Origin: Limnobaculum allomyrinae
GTDB taxonomy: Bacteria > Pseudomonadota > Gammaproteobacteria > Enterobacterales > Enterobacteriaceae
NCBI RefSeq assembly: GCF_016649425.1
Contig: NZ_JADRCR010000001.1
Span: 682,001-746,000 of the forward strand
Length of the DNA: 64,000 bases
Reading direction: 5' to 3'
The position numbers were made by a program, and so were the translations under genes. Shown here one piece after another: positions 9,514 through 18,814 of the stretch. Every line of letters starts with the position of its first letter. Positions within the stretch are counted from its first letter, which is position 1. The notes below the pieces were generated by a model. The model was not told the DNA's origin and did no database searches. It saw only the letters and a program-made list of their open reading frames with translations.

Positions 9514-10614
9514 ATGATTACTACTGCTATTTTCCCTGGTCGTTACGTACAAGGTTCAGGGGCGGTTGAAAAGTGTTTAGGTGATGAACTATCGCGTCTG
9601 GGTCAGAAAGCCTTGATTCTGCAAGATCCTGTCGTTCATCAAAAGCTGGGTAATGACATCGCTAAAGCGCTGGAGGGCAAAATTGCCTGTCAGGTTGAAG
9701 TGTTTAACAGCGAATGCTCTGATGAAGAGATCGATCGTATTTCTGCACTGGCACAAAACTACGGTGCTGAAGTAATCGTTGGTATTGGCGGGGGTAAAAC
9801 ATTAGATACCGCCAAAGCAACCGGCGCATTCCTTAAGTTACCTATTGCTATTGTACCCACTCTGGCCTCTACCGATGCGCCATGCAGTTCTTTAGTGGTG
9901 ATTTACACTCAGGAAGGGAAATTCAAACGCTATATGATGATCCCTCGCAACCCTGATGTGGTGCTGGTTGATTCAAAAATTATTGCTCAGGCTCCGGTAC
10001 GTTTTCTGGTTTCCGGCATTGGTGATGCATTAGCAACCTGGTTTGAAGCAGAAGATTGCCGCATAAAAATGGCTGGCAATATGACCGGGCGCCCTGGCCC
10101 AATGTCAGCTTATGGTTTAGCCCGTTTATGTTATGACACCTTGCTACAATATGGTGTGCTGGCTAAATCTGCTTGTGAACAACAGCAGGTCACCCCGGCT
10201 CTGGAACATGTTATTGAAGCCAACACTCTGCTCTCCGGATTAGGTTTTGAAAGTGGCGGTTTAGCAGCAGCTCACGCTATCCATAATGGCTTAACGGTAC
10301 TGCCACAAACCCACAGCTACTGGCACGGAGAAAAAGTCGCCTTTGGCACACTGGCAATGCTTATGCTCACCGACCGGGAACCCGAAGTGATCGATACGGT
10401 ATATAAATTCTGTCGTGATGTCGGTCTGCCAACCACACTGGAAGATATAGGCCTAAAACAGGTCAGTGATGATGACCTGATGAAAGTCGCCGAAGCCTCG
10501 TGCAGTCAGGGAGAAACTATCCACAACGAACCCCACGAAATCAGCGCAGAAAATGTACTGGCGGCATTGAGGGCGGCTGATGCTGAGGGGCAAAGACGTA
10601 AACTGTTCGCCTGA
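9514..10614 (+). CDS. gldA: Glycerol dehydrogenase (iron/zinc-dependent alcohol dehydrogenase), GldA
   Basis: A 366-residue protein alignable throughout with E. coli GldA, an NAD-dependent dehydrogenase that interconverts glycerol and dihydroxyacetone and also reduces small aldehydes. The NAD-binding GGG motif is GIGGGKTLDTAK (about 90-101). Metal ligands fall at Asp171 (GIGDALATWFEA), His254 (AAHAIHNGLT) and His271 (YWHGEKVAFG). AAGGAG precedes the ATG. In E. coli gldA is elsewhere. Here it is divergent from sugar-acid genes and shares their operators, so it may process the aldehyde or ketol released by the aldolase. Confidence 0.92.
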   Translation: MITTAIFPGRYVQGSGAVEKCLGDELSRLGQKALILQDPVVHQKLGNDIAKALEGKIACQVEVFNSECSDEEIDRISALAQNYGAEVIVGIGGGKTLDTAKATGAFLKLPIAIVPTLASTDAPCSSLVVIYTQEGKFKRYMMIPRNPDVVLVDSKIIAQAPVRFLVSGIGDALATWFEAEDCRIKMAGNMTGRPGPMSAYGLARLCYDTLLQYGVLAKSACEQQQVTPALEHVIEANTLLSGLGFESGGLAAAHAIHNGLTVLPQTHSYWHGEKVAFGTLAMLMLTDREPEVIDTVYKFCRDVGLPTTLEDIGLKQVSDDDLMKVAEASCSQGETIHNEPHEISAENVLAALRAADAEGQRRKLFA

Positions 10615-10725
10615 GATAATAAAAAACCAAAAGAGACTGCTGATAAAGTCTGGTAGTTCAGTTTATTAAGATAGCCAATCGACGGGAGGGGCGGGTGTTG
10701 GGGGTCGTAGCAGCTTTAGCTGCCG

Positions 10726-10923
10726 GACAAACAGGCAAAGCCTGTTTGAACAGCACTTGCGCTGGCCCGAAGGGTGAAACACCGCAAGGTGTTTCATAAC
10801 CGCCCCTAACCCGGCCAGGCCCGTCGCGCTGCGTAGCTAAGTACAGATTGTTTACCGACCGTTATCGGTGTAGATATAAGCATTGTGTTTTTACGGTCGG
10901 AATATACGCAAGTGCTGATTTAT
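10726..10923 (+). repeat. Dispersed multi-hairpin intergenic repeat, copy A
   Basis: About 198 bases, roughly 85% identical by eye to 29039-29237 with essentially one indel. Hairpins in order are AAACAGGC-aaa-GCCTGTTT, a GGCCCGAAGGG core, GAAACACC-gcaa-GGTGTTTC, and ACCGACCG/CGGTCGG arms further right. A weaker match (GGGGTC...AGCT) extends leftwards to about 10700. It lies between the convergent dehydrogenase and TPR genes and fills most of this 336-base gap. I do not recognise it as ERIC, BOX or REP. Confidence 0.8.
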
Positions 10924-10950
10924 CAGCAACCTAAAATAAAAAATCCAACA

Positions 10951-11691
10951 TCATCCCAGCGCCTTCAACTCCTGATTCACCTTCGTCAGCCATTCTTTAT
11001 GCATTTTACGATAGTGTGGTTTAGCGCGTCGTGCCATCACAGCAATGGTTTCCAACTGATGCTTAGCCTCTGACTTATCACCCTTTTCGAGCAGTAACTG
11101 ATAATAACGAAAACGTGCTTCCGGTCCGGTGTAGTATTCGACCAATACTCTGAATTCATCTTCTGCCTTAGCCAGATCGCCAGTTTGCTGTAGCGATCTG
11201 GCATACAGTAAATGACCATCCTGAGAACGATAATCAGGATTGGCATTAATCAGTCGTTCCAGTGTTTTCTGGCAGGAGACCGGATCGTGGCTATCAAACT
11301 CTGCCTGAGCCAGCTTAACTAAAATATCGGGATCCTGAACGAAGATGCCGGTTAAGGCTTTTTGATAATTTGTCACCGCTTCCTGCGGTCTGCCAATACG
11401 TAACAGCTCATCCGCTAAACGTACATAATTCTGACTGGTTTCTGTAATCACCAGCTCATCACGTAACATACGTACATGACGCTCCGGATCCATTTTGTCC
11501 TGAGCTTTACCAAGCAAGCGTTTTCCATCCCGGCTGCCCAACAAGTCCGGTAATAAAATTGCCAGTGCATATACCGCACAACCAATACCCGGTAAACCAA
11601 TGATAAGATATAACCAATAACGTTCCTGCCCGGTTTTCACCACATGAACGCCACACATGATTTGAATAATAACAACCAGAATGACCGGCAT
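10951..11691 (-). CDS. Membrane-anchored tetratricopeptide-repeat protein
   Basis: A 246-residue protein of unknown specific function. Two N-terminal hydrophobic segments (about 1-15 MPVILVVIIQIMCGVHVV and 25-50 YWLYLIIGLPGIGCAVYALAIL) resemble the small membrane domain found at the start of some phospholipase-D-like and TPR proteins. The rest is helical with TPR-like repeats (YVRLADELLRIGRPQEAVTNYQKAL; LLYARSLQQTGDLAKAEDEF), predicted on the cytoplasmic side. I chose the ATG at 11691 because AGGGAG lies just upstream. An in-frame extension to 11787 lacks a site and reads unlike a protein. It stands alone between two intergenic regions. Confidence 0.75.
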   Translation of the reverse strand: MPVILVVIIQIMCGVHVVKTGQERYWLYLIIGLPGIGCAVYALAILLPDLLGSRDGKRLLGKAQDKMDPERHVRMLRDELVITETSQNYVRLADELLRIGRPQEAVTNYQKALTGIFVQDPDILVKLAQAEFDSHDPVSCQKTLERLINANPDYRSQDGHLLYARSLQQTGDLAKAEDEFRVLVEYYTGPEARFRYYQLLLEKGDKSEAKHQLETIAVMARRAKPHYRKMHKEWLTKVNQELKALG

Positions 11692-11968
11692 TTCAGCACT
11701 CCCTGCCAAAAATAGAATAACAACTATAATGGGTGCATCATATTGCCGAGACCGCCGTCTGACAATGGTTTCAGTAGATAAATACAATAAAATAATAAAA
11801 TATGAAATTAATTGATGCGGCTTTTTCTGTTTATAGTATTAAATGATTCCTTGTTAAGAATCGCCTAAAAATATGCAGAAAAAATAGTCTGCTCACAGGG
11901 ATGCCTAAACCACTGCGTTCTGTGGCATAATGTGCCTAATATCACACTTTCAACTATGAGTATTCGTT

Positions 11969-13567
11969 TTGTTAATCAGCAATAATATTACTATGCAGTT
12001 TGGCTCCAAGCCGCTGTTTGAAAACATTTCGGTCAAATTTGGCGGCGGTAATCGCTACGGCTTAATTGGTGCTAACGGTAGTGGTAAATCCACCTTTATG
12101 AAAATTCTGGGTGGAGATCTGGCTCCTTCTGGCGGCAACGTATTCCTCGACCCAAATGAACGTCTGGGGAAACTGAAACAGGATCAGTTTGCCTATGAAG
12201 AGTACAGCGTTCTGGATACCGTGATTATGGGCCACGCTGAACTTTGGGAAGTCAAAGAAGAACGCGATCGTATCTATAATCTGCCGGAAATGAGTGAAGA
12301 AGATGGGCTAAAAGTTGCCGATCTGGAAGTTCTGTACGGTGAGATGGATGGATATACCGCGGAGTCTCGTGCCGGTGAACTGCTGTTAGGCGTTGGTATC
12401 CCGGTAGAGCAGCACTACGGCCCGATGAGCGAAGTAGCTCCCGGCTGGAAACTTCGGGTATTGCTGGCTCAGGCGCTATTTGCCGATCCAGATATTCTGC
12501 TGCTCGACGAACCAACCAACAACCTGGACATCGATACCATCCGTTGGTTAGAGCAAACGCTGAACGATCGTAACAGTACTATGATCATCATTTCCCATGA
12601 CCGTCACTTTCTGAATATGGTCTGTACCCACATGGCCGATTTAGACTACGGTGAACTTCGTGTCTATCCGGGTAACTATGATGAGTATATGACTGCCTCA
12701 ACTCAGGCCCGCGAGCGCCTGCTGGCTGATAACGCCAAGAAAAAAGCTCAGATTAACGAACTGCAATCTTTCGTTAGTCGCTTTAGTGCAAACGCCTCTA
12801 AATCCCGTCAGGCAACATCCCGGGCGCGTCAGATTGATAAAATTCAGTTGGAGGAAGTTAAGGCTTCCAGCCGTCAGAATCCATTTATCCGCTTTGAACA
12901 GGACAAGAAACTGTTCCGTAATGCGCTGGAAGTGGAAAACTTGTCGAAAGGCTATGATGGTAACGCTCCACTGTTTAAAAACATCAATTTGATGCTGGAA
13001 GTGGGTGAAAAAGTTGCCGTGTTAGGTACCAACGGCGTGGGTAAAACTACCCTGCTGAAAACCTTAATCGGTGAATTAACGCCAGACTCAGGTCGTCTGA
13101 AATGGTCTGAAAACGCCAGCATTGGTTACTATGCTCAGGATCATGCGTCAGATTTTGAAATCGATATGACCGTGTTTGACTGGATGAGCCTGTGGATGCA
13201 GCCGAACGACGATGAACAATCGGTACGCAGCGTGTTAGGTCGTCTGTTGTTCTCTCAGGACGATATCAAGAAATCAATCAAAGTTCTGTCCGGTGGTGAA
13301 AAAGGCCGCATGCTGTTTGGCAAGCTAATGATGACTCGCCCTAACATTTTGATTATGGACGAACCAACCAACCACCTGGATATGGAATCTATTGAATCAC
13401 TGAATATGGCGCTGGAGCTGTATCAGGGAACACTGATTTTCGTCTCCCATGACCGTGAGTTTGTTAGTTCACTGGCAACACGTATCATCGAAATCACCCC
13501 TGAGAAAGTCACCGACTTCCGCGGTAATTATGATGATTACTTGCGTAGTCAGGGTATCAATAACTGA
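11969..13567 (+). CDS. ybiT: ABC-F family ATPase YbiT
   Basis: A 532-residue cytoplasmic twin-ATPase of the ABC-F class, which acts on ribosomes rather than membranes. It closely follows E. coli YbiT. Nucleotide-binding domain 1 has Walker [10 protein letters not shown] and Walker [14 protein letters not shown] charged linker around 240-310 ([15 protein letters not shown]) matches the P-site tRNA-interaction motif. Domain 2 has GTNGVGKTT and LSGGEKGRM. The start is TTG, chosen because the translated sequence [15 protein letters not shown] matches the family. The upstream site is weak. A nine-codon reading frame at 11956-11985 (ATG to TAA) overlaps this start in another frame. Confidence 0.95.
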   Translation: MLISNNITMQFGSKPLFENISVKFGGGNRYGLIGANGSGKSTFMKILGGDLAPSGGNVFLDPNERLGKLKQDQFAYEEYSVLDTVIMGHAELWEVKEERDRIYNLPEMSEEDGLKVADLEVLYGEMDGYTAESRAGELLLGVGIPVEQHYGPMSEVAPGWKLRVLLAQALFADPDILLLDEPTNNLDIDTIRWLEQTLNDRNSTMIIISHDRHFLNMVCTHMADLDYGELRVYPGNYDEYMTASTQARERLLADNAKKKAQINELQSFVSRFSANASKSRQATSRARQIDKIQLEEVKASSRQNPFIRFEQDKKLFRNALEVENLSKGYDGNAPLFKNINLMLEVGEKVAVLGTNGVGKTTLLKTLIGELTPDSGRLKWSENASIGYYAQDHASDFEIDMTVFDWMSLWMQPNDDEQSVRSVLGRLLFSQDDIKKSIKVLSGGEKGRMLFGKLMMTRPNILIMDEPTNHLDMESIESLNMALELYQGTLIFVSHDREFVSSLATRIIEITPEKVTDFRGNYDDYLRSQGINN

Positions 13568-13586
13568 TTAGTCAGTACAAAATAAC

Positions 13587-13613
13587 AAAGGCCACCTTAT
13601 AAAGGTGGCCTTT
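13587..13613 (+). terminator. ybiT terminator
   Basis: A 12-bp perfect stem (AAAGGCCACCTT / AAGGTGGCCTTT) with a 3-base loop and a T-run, 20 bases after the stop. Confidence 0.88.
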
Positions 13614-13648
13614 TAGTTTGATGATAATTTTTGATTTGCTCGCTATCT

Positions 13649-13677
13649 AAAAGGCCATCTATAAATAGATGGCTTTT
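13649..13677. terminator. rhlE terminator, probably bidirectional
   Basis: Stem GCCATCTAT / ATAGATGGC with flanking A-run on the left and T-run on the right. It sits 29 bases beyond the end of the minus-strand rhlE and backs up the ybiT terminator on the other strand. Confidence 0.78.
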
Positions 13678-13705
13678 ATTACATCAAACGCATTCACAAC
13701 GGTAT

Positions 13706-15106
13706 TTAACTACCCGCTGATTCCGAACGACGCGCGCCAGCGAATGAAGCGCGTCTTTGCTGAGCGGGTTTATCCGAACGAGGTTTCTGGCTACGCGGCT
13801 TATTGTCACCCCGTCCCTCAGACTTATTGCCCCACGGACTATTATCACTACGGCCCGCATTTTGACCAGCGGCCGGACGAGTGCGCCCTGAATTTGGACG
13901 TCCTCCCTGCCCTTGGCCCGGGCCTCTGCCCTGACGACCATTGATAATCGGTTCAGCTTTAATCGTTGGATCCGGCTCATATCCCGGTAAAGCGATACGC
14001 GCAATTTCAAACTTCAGCAAGCGTTCAATATCACGCAGCAGTTTATGTTCATCAACACACACCAGAGAGACTGCTTCTCCGGTACATTCTGCTCGGCCGG
14101 TACGACCAATGCGGTGAACATAATCTTCCGGTACGTTTGGCAGTTCATAGTTAACGACATGAGGAAGGTGGTCGATATCCAGACCGCGGGCAGCAATATC
14201 GGTAGCGACCAGCACGCGGATTTTACCGTTCTTAAACTCATCCAACGCACGGGTACGGGCACCCTGGCTCTTATTACCATGAATTGCTGAAGCAGTAATG
14301 CCATCTTTATTCAGCTGTTCTGCCAGATGGTTAGCACCGTGTTTAGTGCGGGTAAATACCAGCACCTGTTGCCACTGGCCTTCACCAATCATTTGTGACA
14401 GCAATTCCCGCTTACGTTTTTTATCAACGAAGTGGACTTTCTGATCTACCAGCTCTGATGGTGTATTACGTTTTGCCACTTCCACAGAAGCAGGATTGTG
14501 CAGTAATTTTGATGCTAACCCTTTAATCTCATCAGAGAACGTCGCGGAAAACAGCAAGTTTTGGCGCTTGGCTGGCAGCTTAGCTAAAACACGACGAATA
14601 TCGTGAATAAAGCCCATATCCAGCATACGGTCGGCTTCGTCCAGTACCAGAATTTCGACTTTAGATAAATCGACCGCATTCTGGTGTTCTAAATCCAGTA
14701 AACGCCCCGGCGTTGCCACCAGTACATCTACACCACCGCGCAGTTTCATCATCTGTGGGTTAATACTGACACCACCGAAAACCACCAGCGAACGAATGTT
14801 TAAATGGCGGCTATAGTCACGCACATTTTCTCCAACCTGAGCAGCAAGCTCACGGGTTGGCGTAAGAATCAACGCCCTAACCGGACGACGACCGCGAGCG
14901 GCTTCACCGTTTGCCGTCAGGCGCTGTAATAATGGAAGCGTAAAACCTGCGGTTTTACCGGTACCCGTTTGCGCACAGGCCATTAAGTCACGACCCGATA
15001 AAACAACAGGAATTGCCTGCTGCTGAATAGGTGTAGGATCGCGATAACCCTGTTCTTCAACCGCGCGCAAAATATCGGCACTTAAGCCGAGGGAATTAAA
15101 AGACAT
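13706..15106 (-). CDS. rhlE: DEAD-box ATP-dependent RNA helicase RhlE
   Basis: A 466-residue cytoplasmic helicase active in ribosome assembly and RNA turnover. Motifs in order are the Q motif ([12 protein letters not shown]), Walker A AQTGTGKT (about 44-51), [17 protein letters not shown] ([14 protein letters not shown]), SAT, and HRIGRTGR in the second domain. The basic Gly/Arg/Gln-rich tail (about 385-466) is typical of RhlE and probably binds RNA. The start is set at [13 protein letters not shown], as in E. coli. An in-frame extension to 15136 adds ten residues without family support. It converges on ybiT, as in the E. coli region where the two genes are close. Confidence 0.95.
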   Translation of the reverse strand: MSFNSLGLSADILRAVEEQGYRDPTPIQQQAIPVVLSGRDLMACAQTGTGKTAGFTLPLLQRLTANGEAARGRRPVRALILTPTRELAAQVGENVRDYSRHLNIRSLVVFGGVSINPQMMKLRGGVDVLVATPGRLLDLEHQNAVDLSKVEILVLDEADRMLDMGFIHDIRRVLAKLPAKRQNLLFSATFSDEIKGLASKLLHNPASVEVAKRNTPSELVDQKVHFVDKKRKRELLSQMIGEGQWQQVLVFTRTKHGANHLAEQLNKDGITASAIHGNKSQGARTRALDEFKNGKIRVLVATDIAARGLDIDHLPHVVNYELPNVPEDYVHRIGRTGRAECTGEAVSLVCVDEHKLLRDIERLLKFEIARIALPGYEPDPTIKAEPIINGRQGRGPGQGQGGRPNSGRTRPAAGQNAGRSDNSPWGNKSEGRGDNKPRSQKPRSDKPAQQRRASFAGARRSESAGS

Positions 15107-15334
15107 ATAAGGAAAAACTCCAGACTCGCCCGGCAAACATTCCCTGAAGGGATTGTCGTTTGCTACGGTCCTGACGAGATTATTATTACGAGGTATGACG
15201 TTGAGGCATTACCGCGAGGAATATGGCGTAGACCGAAGTACGCCGGATGTGAGCAGTATAGCAGAACTTATGTCAGTTAGTGTAACTATTCAGGAACATC
15301 ATGATTAATCGGCAATGAGCGGGCTTTTGAAAAC

Positions 15335-15362
15335 AATAAGGGCGCGAAATCGCGCCCTTATT
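15335..15362 (-). terminator. ybhL terminator
   Basis: A 12-bp perfect stem (AATAAGGGCGCG / CGCGCCCTTATT) with a 4-base loop and a TTGTTTT tail on the minus strand. Confidence 0.88.
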
Positions 15363-15384
15363 AAATATAAACTCGCTGATGATA

Positions 15385-16086
15385 TTAGCGACGATCGCCC
15401 AAAATACGCAGCAGCATTAAGAACAGGTTGATGAAGTCTAAATAGAGCGTCAAAGCACCCATAATAGAAGACTTACGGTAACCTTCTCTGTCATCAATAG
15501 AAACCTGCTCACCAATCGCTTTCAGTTTTTGTGTGTCATAAGCAGTTAAACCAACGAACACAATCACACCGATATAGGTGATTGCCCAGGTCAGAGCCGG
15601 GCTCTTAAGGAAAATATTTACCAGCGAAGCCAGAAGAATACCAATCAGACCCATGATCATCATGCTGCCTAATTTGCTTAAGTCACGCTTAGTGGTATAT
15701 CCGTACAGGCTCATGGCACCAAAAGTACCGGCAGTAACAAAGAAAGTACTGGCAATTGAGCTGCTGGTATAAGCAATAAAGATGCTGGATAACGTTAACC
15801 CGGTCAGAACCGAATAGAGCATAAACAGCGTTGTGGCTAAAGCGCCACTAATACGATTAAGCATACCGGACAGGAAAAACACCACGCCCAGTTGCACAAT
15901 AATCAAACCAAAAAAGGTGATGTTACTGGAGAAAATGAATGACTGAAGCGCAGTTCCGGTAACGAACCAGGCAGTAAATGCAGTCAATAACAGACCGCAG
16001 GTCATCCATCCGTAGACCTGAGCCATAAACGCCTGAATACCGGTATTGGCGTGTTCTACGATAGTACCGTTGTGACGTGGATCCAT
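15385..16086 (-). CDS. ybhL: Bax inhibitor-1/YccA family inner-membrane protein YbhL
   Basis: A 233-residue protein with seven hydrophobic segments and the BI-1 family motifs TLSSIFIAY, FGAMSLYGYTTKRDL and YIGVIVFVGLTAYDTQKLK. It follows E. coli YbhL across its length. The family is linked to membrane homeostasis and, in some members, calcium leak; the bacterial role is not settled. The start at MDPRHNGTIVEH has AAGGA 8 bases upstream, and a longer frame to 16158 lacks such a site. It is next to rhlE and the moa operon, as in the E. coli neighbourhood. Confidence 0.92.
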   Translation of the reverse strand: MDPRHNGTIVEHANTGIQAFMAQVYGWMTCGLLLTAFTAWFVTGTALQSFIFSSNITFFGLIIVQLGVVFFLSGMLNRISGALATTLFMLYSVLTGLTLSSIFIAYTSSSIASTFFVTAGTFGAMSLYGYTTKRDLSKLGSMMIMGLIGILLASLVNIFLKSPALTWAITYIGVIVFVGLTAYDTQKLKAIGEQVSIDDREGYRKSSIMGALTLYLDFINLFLMLLRILGDRR

Positions 16087-16248
16087 TAATTTTGTCCTTC
16101 TTATCTCTAAGTCAAAAATACAGGGGTGAAAACAACTAAATATACCCAAGGTTATCACATATTATGACACCTGATGGCAAAAATAATTTCGTAATGTCTG
16201 GTAAAGATAGATGAAAATACCTCCTTTCACCAGATATCTGAGCATGGT

Positions 16249-16827
16249 TTACACTCTTGACCAGCGCTGCGCTAACTGAGCGATTCGCTGACCAAACAGA
16301 CGAGCGGTTTCCAGTTCACCAGACAATGGCGCTTCCTCTACTGAAGCATCAGCAGGAGAAACCGTCATCAGTCCGGAAACACCGGCAATATAGTTAACAT
16401 CCTGACGGGTTGCCGCTTTGGTATTGGATGGCAGCATACCCATGCCTGCCCAGATGCCACCATGCTGTTGGGAAAGGTGGAACATATAATCCAGGGTACT
16501 AAGCTTGTCACCATTCATACTGGCGGAGTTGGTAAATCCGGCAAACAGTTTATCTTTCCATAACAACGTAGACCAGGGTTTAGAAGAGGCATCAGCAAAC
16601 TTCTTAAATTGCCAGGAAGGCCCGCTCATATAGGTCGGACTACCAAAGATGATGCCATCCGCTATTGAAAGAATAACCCATGCCTGTTCTGGCAAATTAC
16701 CTTCCGCATCGATGGGCAATATATCAACCTGTGTGCCACTGATTTCCGATAATCCTTTTGCTACTGCTTCGGCAACTTTTGCCGTATGTCCATATCCACT
16801 GTGATACACCATTGCTATACGAGCCAT
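16249..16827 (-). CDS. Flavodoxin-fold NAD(P)H:quinone oxidoreductase-like protein (WrbA/NQO family)
   Basis: A 192-residue flavodoxin-like protein. The FMN phosphate-binding loop is HSGYGHTAKVAEAVAKG near the start. The isoalloxazine loops are FGSPTYMSGPSWQFKKFAD (about 62-80) and SMNGDKLSTLDYMFHL. WrbA proteins share the fold and the SPTYxG segment and reduce quinones with NADH, but this one diverges enough that I do not assign wrbA. The start is the ATG at 16827 with AGAGG upstream; the preceding TTG is unlikely. It lies between the moa operon terminator and ybhL and probably has its own promoter. Confidence 0.8.
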   Translation of the reverse strand: MARIAMVYHSGYGHTAKVAEAVAKGLSEISGTQVDILPIDAEGNLPEQAWVILSIADGIIFGSPTYMSGPSWQFKKFADASSKPWSTLLWKDKLFAGFTNSASMNGDKLSTLDYMFHLSQQHGGIWAGMGMLPSNTKAATRQDVNYIAGVSGLMTVSPADASVEEAPLSGELETARLFGQRIAQLAQRWSRV

Positions 16828-16854
16828 CAAAACCTCTTCAAAATCGAAAAAACA

Positions 16855-16882
16855 AAGCCTGCCCTGAACTTCAGACAGGCTT
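16855..16882 (-). terminator. moa operon terminator
   Basis: Stem AAGCCTG / CAGGCTT with an inner CTGA/TCAG helix. On the minus strand it is followed by a T-rich tail (complement of 16846-16854). It lies about 130 bases past moaE. Confidence 0.75.
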
Positions 16883-17014
16883 CTGTAACCGGGGAATTAT
16901 ATCATTTCTGGCAGGGAATGTGATGGTGATTAGGCAGATAGTTTGGTATCAGACGCCATTTGCGTTTTAAACCTCTCCCCAATCTTTTTTAACATAATAA
17001 ATATCGTCGATTAA

Positions 17015-17476
17015 TTACCAGCGTTCAGCAGCCTGCTTGTCGCTGTCGCGGGACTCAACCCAGCGAGCCCCTTCCTGAGTGGCTTCTCTCTTCCAGAACG
17101 GCGCTTTGGTTTTCAGATAATCCATAATAAATTCAGCAGCCTCAAATGCAGAGCTGCGGTGGGCACTGGTTACACCAACGAAAACGATTTCATCACCGGG
17201 AAACAGTTCTCCAATACGATGGATAAGGCTGACCCGCTGCAAAGGCCAGCGCTGGCGCGCTTGTTCAACAATCTCAGCCAGTGACTTTTCCGTCATGCCC
17301 GGATAGTGCTCAAGGGTTAACGCACTGACGCTATCACCTAAATTATGATTACGAACTTTACCGGTGAAAGTAACTACCGCCCCATCATCATTGCACTGGG
17401 ACAACCACTGGTATTCATCGCCAACCTGAAACGCAGCCGGACTTACTGTAATTCGGGTATTCGTTATATCTGGCAT
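17015..17476 (-). CDS. moaE: Molybdopterin synthase catalytic subunit MoaE
   Basis: A 153-residue subunit that, with thiocarboxylated MoaD, converts cyclic pyranopterin monophosphate to molybdopterin. Diagnostic stretches are DGAVVTFTGKVRNHN, LTLEHYPGMTEK, GVTSAHRSSAFEAAEFIMDYLK and the substrate-binding KTKAPFWKRE. The start at MPDITNTRI has GGAGG 8 bases upstream. That site lies inside the last codons of moaD, whose stop is 4 bases before the moaE ATG, which indicates translational coupling. A longer frame to 17524 would overlap moaD and lacks family support. Confidence 0.96.
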   Translation of the reverse strand: MPDITNTRITVSPAAFQVGDEYQWLSQCNDDGAVVTFTGKVRNHNLGDSVSALTLEHYPGMTEKSLAEIVEQARQRWPLQRVSLIHRIGELFPGDEIVFVGVTSAHRSSAFEAAEFIMDYLKTKAPFWKREATQEGARWVESRDSDKQAAERW

Positions 17477-17480
17477 TCTC

Positions 17481-17726
17481 TTATCCTCCGGTAACCGGTG
17501 GAAAAAATGCCACTTCATCACCATCTACGATTGGGTGGTCTGCGGTCACTAAAGTCTGATTAACCGCCATCAGCAATTTTCCTGGTTCCAGTGCCAACGG
17601 CCACTTATTACCACGAGTGCACAGAGCCTGACGTAGTGCCTCTACGGTTGGGTACTCCGCCACAAGTTCTAACTGTTCGGTTCCCACCAGTTCTCTGACC
17701 TGAGCAAAAAATATCACCTTAATCAT
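17481..17726 (-). CDS. moaD: Molybdopterin synthase sulfur carrier subunit MoaD
   Basis: An 81-residue ubiquitin-like sulfur carrier that ends in the required Gly-Gly (PPVTGG), which is adenylated and thiocarboxylated. The N-terminus is [17 protein letters not shown]. Its ATG overlaps the moaC stop by 4 bases (ATGA), so the two are translationally coupled. Confidence 0.96.
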   Translation of the reverse strand: MIKVIFFAQVRELVGTEQLELVAEYPTVEALRQALCTRGNKWPLALEPGKLLMAVNQTLVTADHPIVDGDEVAFFPPVTGG

Positions 17727-18232
17727 GATGTTTTATCTTCCTTTGTTACTGCCCCGCCTTCGGCCAAAAAGTCACCAGACTTGCCACCGCTTTTCGCCAA
17801 CAGTCTTACCGGGCCAATAACCATATCTTTCTGAACCGCTTTACACATGTCATAAATCGTCAGGGCTGCCACTGAGGCGGCGGTTAGGGCTTCCATCTCA
17901 ACCCCGGTTTTCCCCGTTAAACGACAACATGACTCAACGCGTACACGATTACTTTCCGGCAATGCTTCAAGAGAAACTTCCACCTTGCTGAGTAACAACG
18001 GATGACAAAGTGGGATCAGCTCCCAGGTACGCTTTGCCGCCTGAATACCGGCAATACGCGCAGTGGCAAATACATCACCTTTGTGATGGCTACCCTGCAT
18101 AATCATTGCCAGCGTTTCTGCTTTCATTTCAACAAATGCTTCCGCTCTGGCTTCTCTGACCGTTTCACTTTTCGCGGAAACATCCACCATGTGCGCTTCG
18201 CCGGAAGCATTAATATGAGTTAATTGTGACAT
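17723..18232 (-). CDS. moaC: Cyclic pyranopterin monophosphate synthase MoaC
   Basis: A 169-residue enzyme that, after MoaA, rearranges GTP-derived 3',8-cyclo-7,8-dihydro-GTP to cyclic pyranopterin monophosphate. Family signatures are [74 protein letters not shown] and [16 protein letters not shown], which carries catalytic lysines. It starts 8 bases after moaB and overlaps moaD by 4. Confidence 0.96.
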   Translation of the reverse strand: MSQLTHINASGEAHMVDVSAKSETVREARAEAFVEMKAETLAMIMQGSHHKGDVFATARIAGIQAAKRTWELIPLCHPLLLSKVEVSLEALPESNRVRVESCCRLTGKTGVEMEALTAASVAALTIYDMCKAVQKDMVIGPVRLLAKSGGKSGDFLAEGGAVTKEDKTS

Positions 18233-18240
18233 GTCGTGGC

Positions 18241-18762
18241 TTATCTCTGTTTTTTGCTTAAGTGAGGTAAAAAGTTACACGGCCGGTGACGGGCATCCAG
18301 CTGTTCGACTATGATGCGCTCCCAGGCCATTTTGCAGGCATTGGTTGAGCCAGGGATGGCAAATATAATGGTTTGATTGGCAATACCGGCCAACGCACGC
18401 GACTGAATAGTCGACGTGCCAATGTCTTCATAAGACATCATTCGAAACAGTTCACCAAAGCCTTCAACGTCGCGATCAAACAACGGTGAAATGGCTTCAG
18501 GGGTATTATCTCTGACGGTAAAGCCAGTGCCGCCGGTTATCACTACTGCCTGTACAGACTCGTCCGCTATCCAGCCAGAAATTACCGCACGAATCTGATA
18601 GATATCATCTTTAATAATACGTTTATCAACCACCTGATGACCGACCTGTTTGGCCGCTTCCACCAGATAATGGCCAGAAGTATCCTCTGCTTCCCCGCGG
18701 GAATCAGAAACGGTTAATACCGCAATAGATACCGGAATAAATTCGCTGGCTGCATGTCCCAT
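18241..18762 (-). CDS. moaB: Molybdenum cofactor biosynthesis protein MoaB
   Basis: A 173-residue MogA/MoaB-fold protein with [19 protein letters not shown] at the start, [19 protein letters not shown] in the middle and [16 protein letters not shown] near the end. The fold binds molybdopterin and adenylates it in some relatives; the need for MoaB in enterobacteria is unclear. AAGGAG lies upstream of the ATG. It is second in the moa operon, 52 bases after moaA. Confidence 0.95.
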   Translation of the reverse strand: MGHAASEFIPVSIAVLTVSDSRGEAEDTSGHYLVEAAKQVGHQVVDKRIIKDDIYQIRAVISGWIADESVQAVVITGGTGFTVRDNTPEAISPLFDRDVEGFGELFRMMSYEDIGTSTIQSRALAGIANQTIIFAIPGSTNACKMAWERIIVEQLDARHRPCNFLPHLSKKQR

Positions 18763-18814
18763 GTAGGCTCCTTAAATCATAATGTCTGTTGATAACCCAG
18801 CGTGTTGTAGGTTA

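Noticed and set aside
11692-11787. N-terminal extension of the TPR protein
   Set aside because: AGGGAG supports the internal ATG at 11691, and the extension is rich in Arg/Ile without family resemblance.
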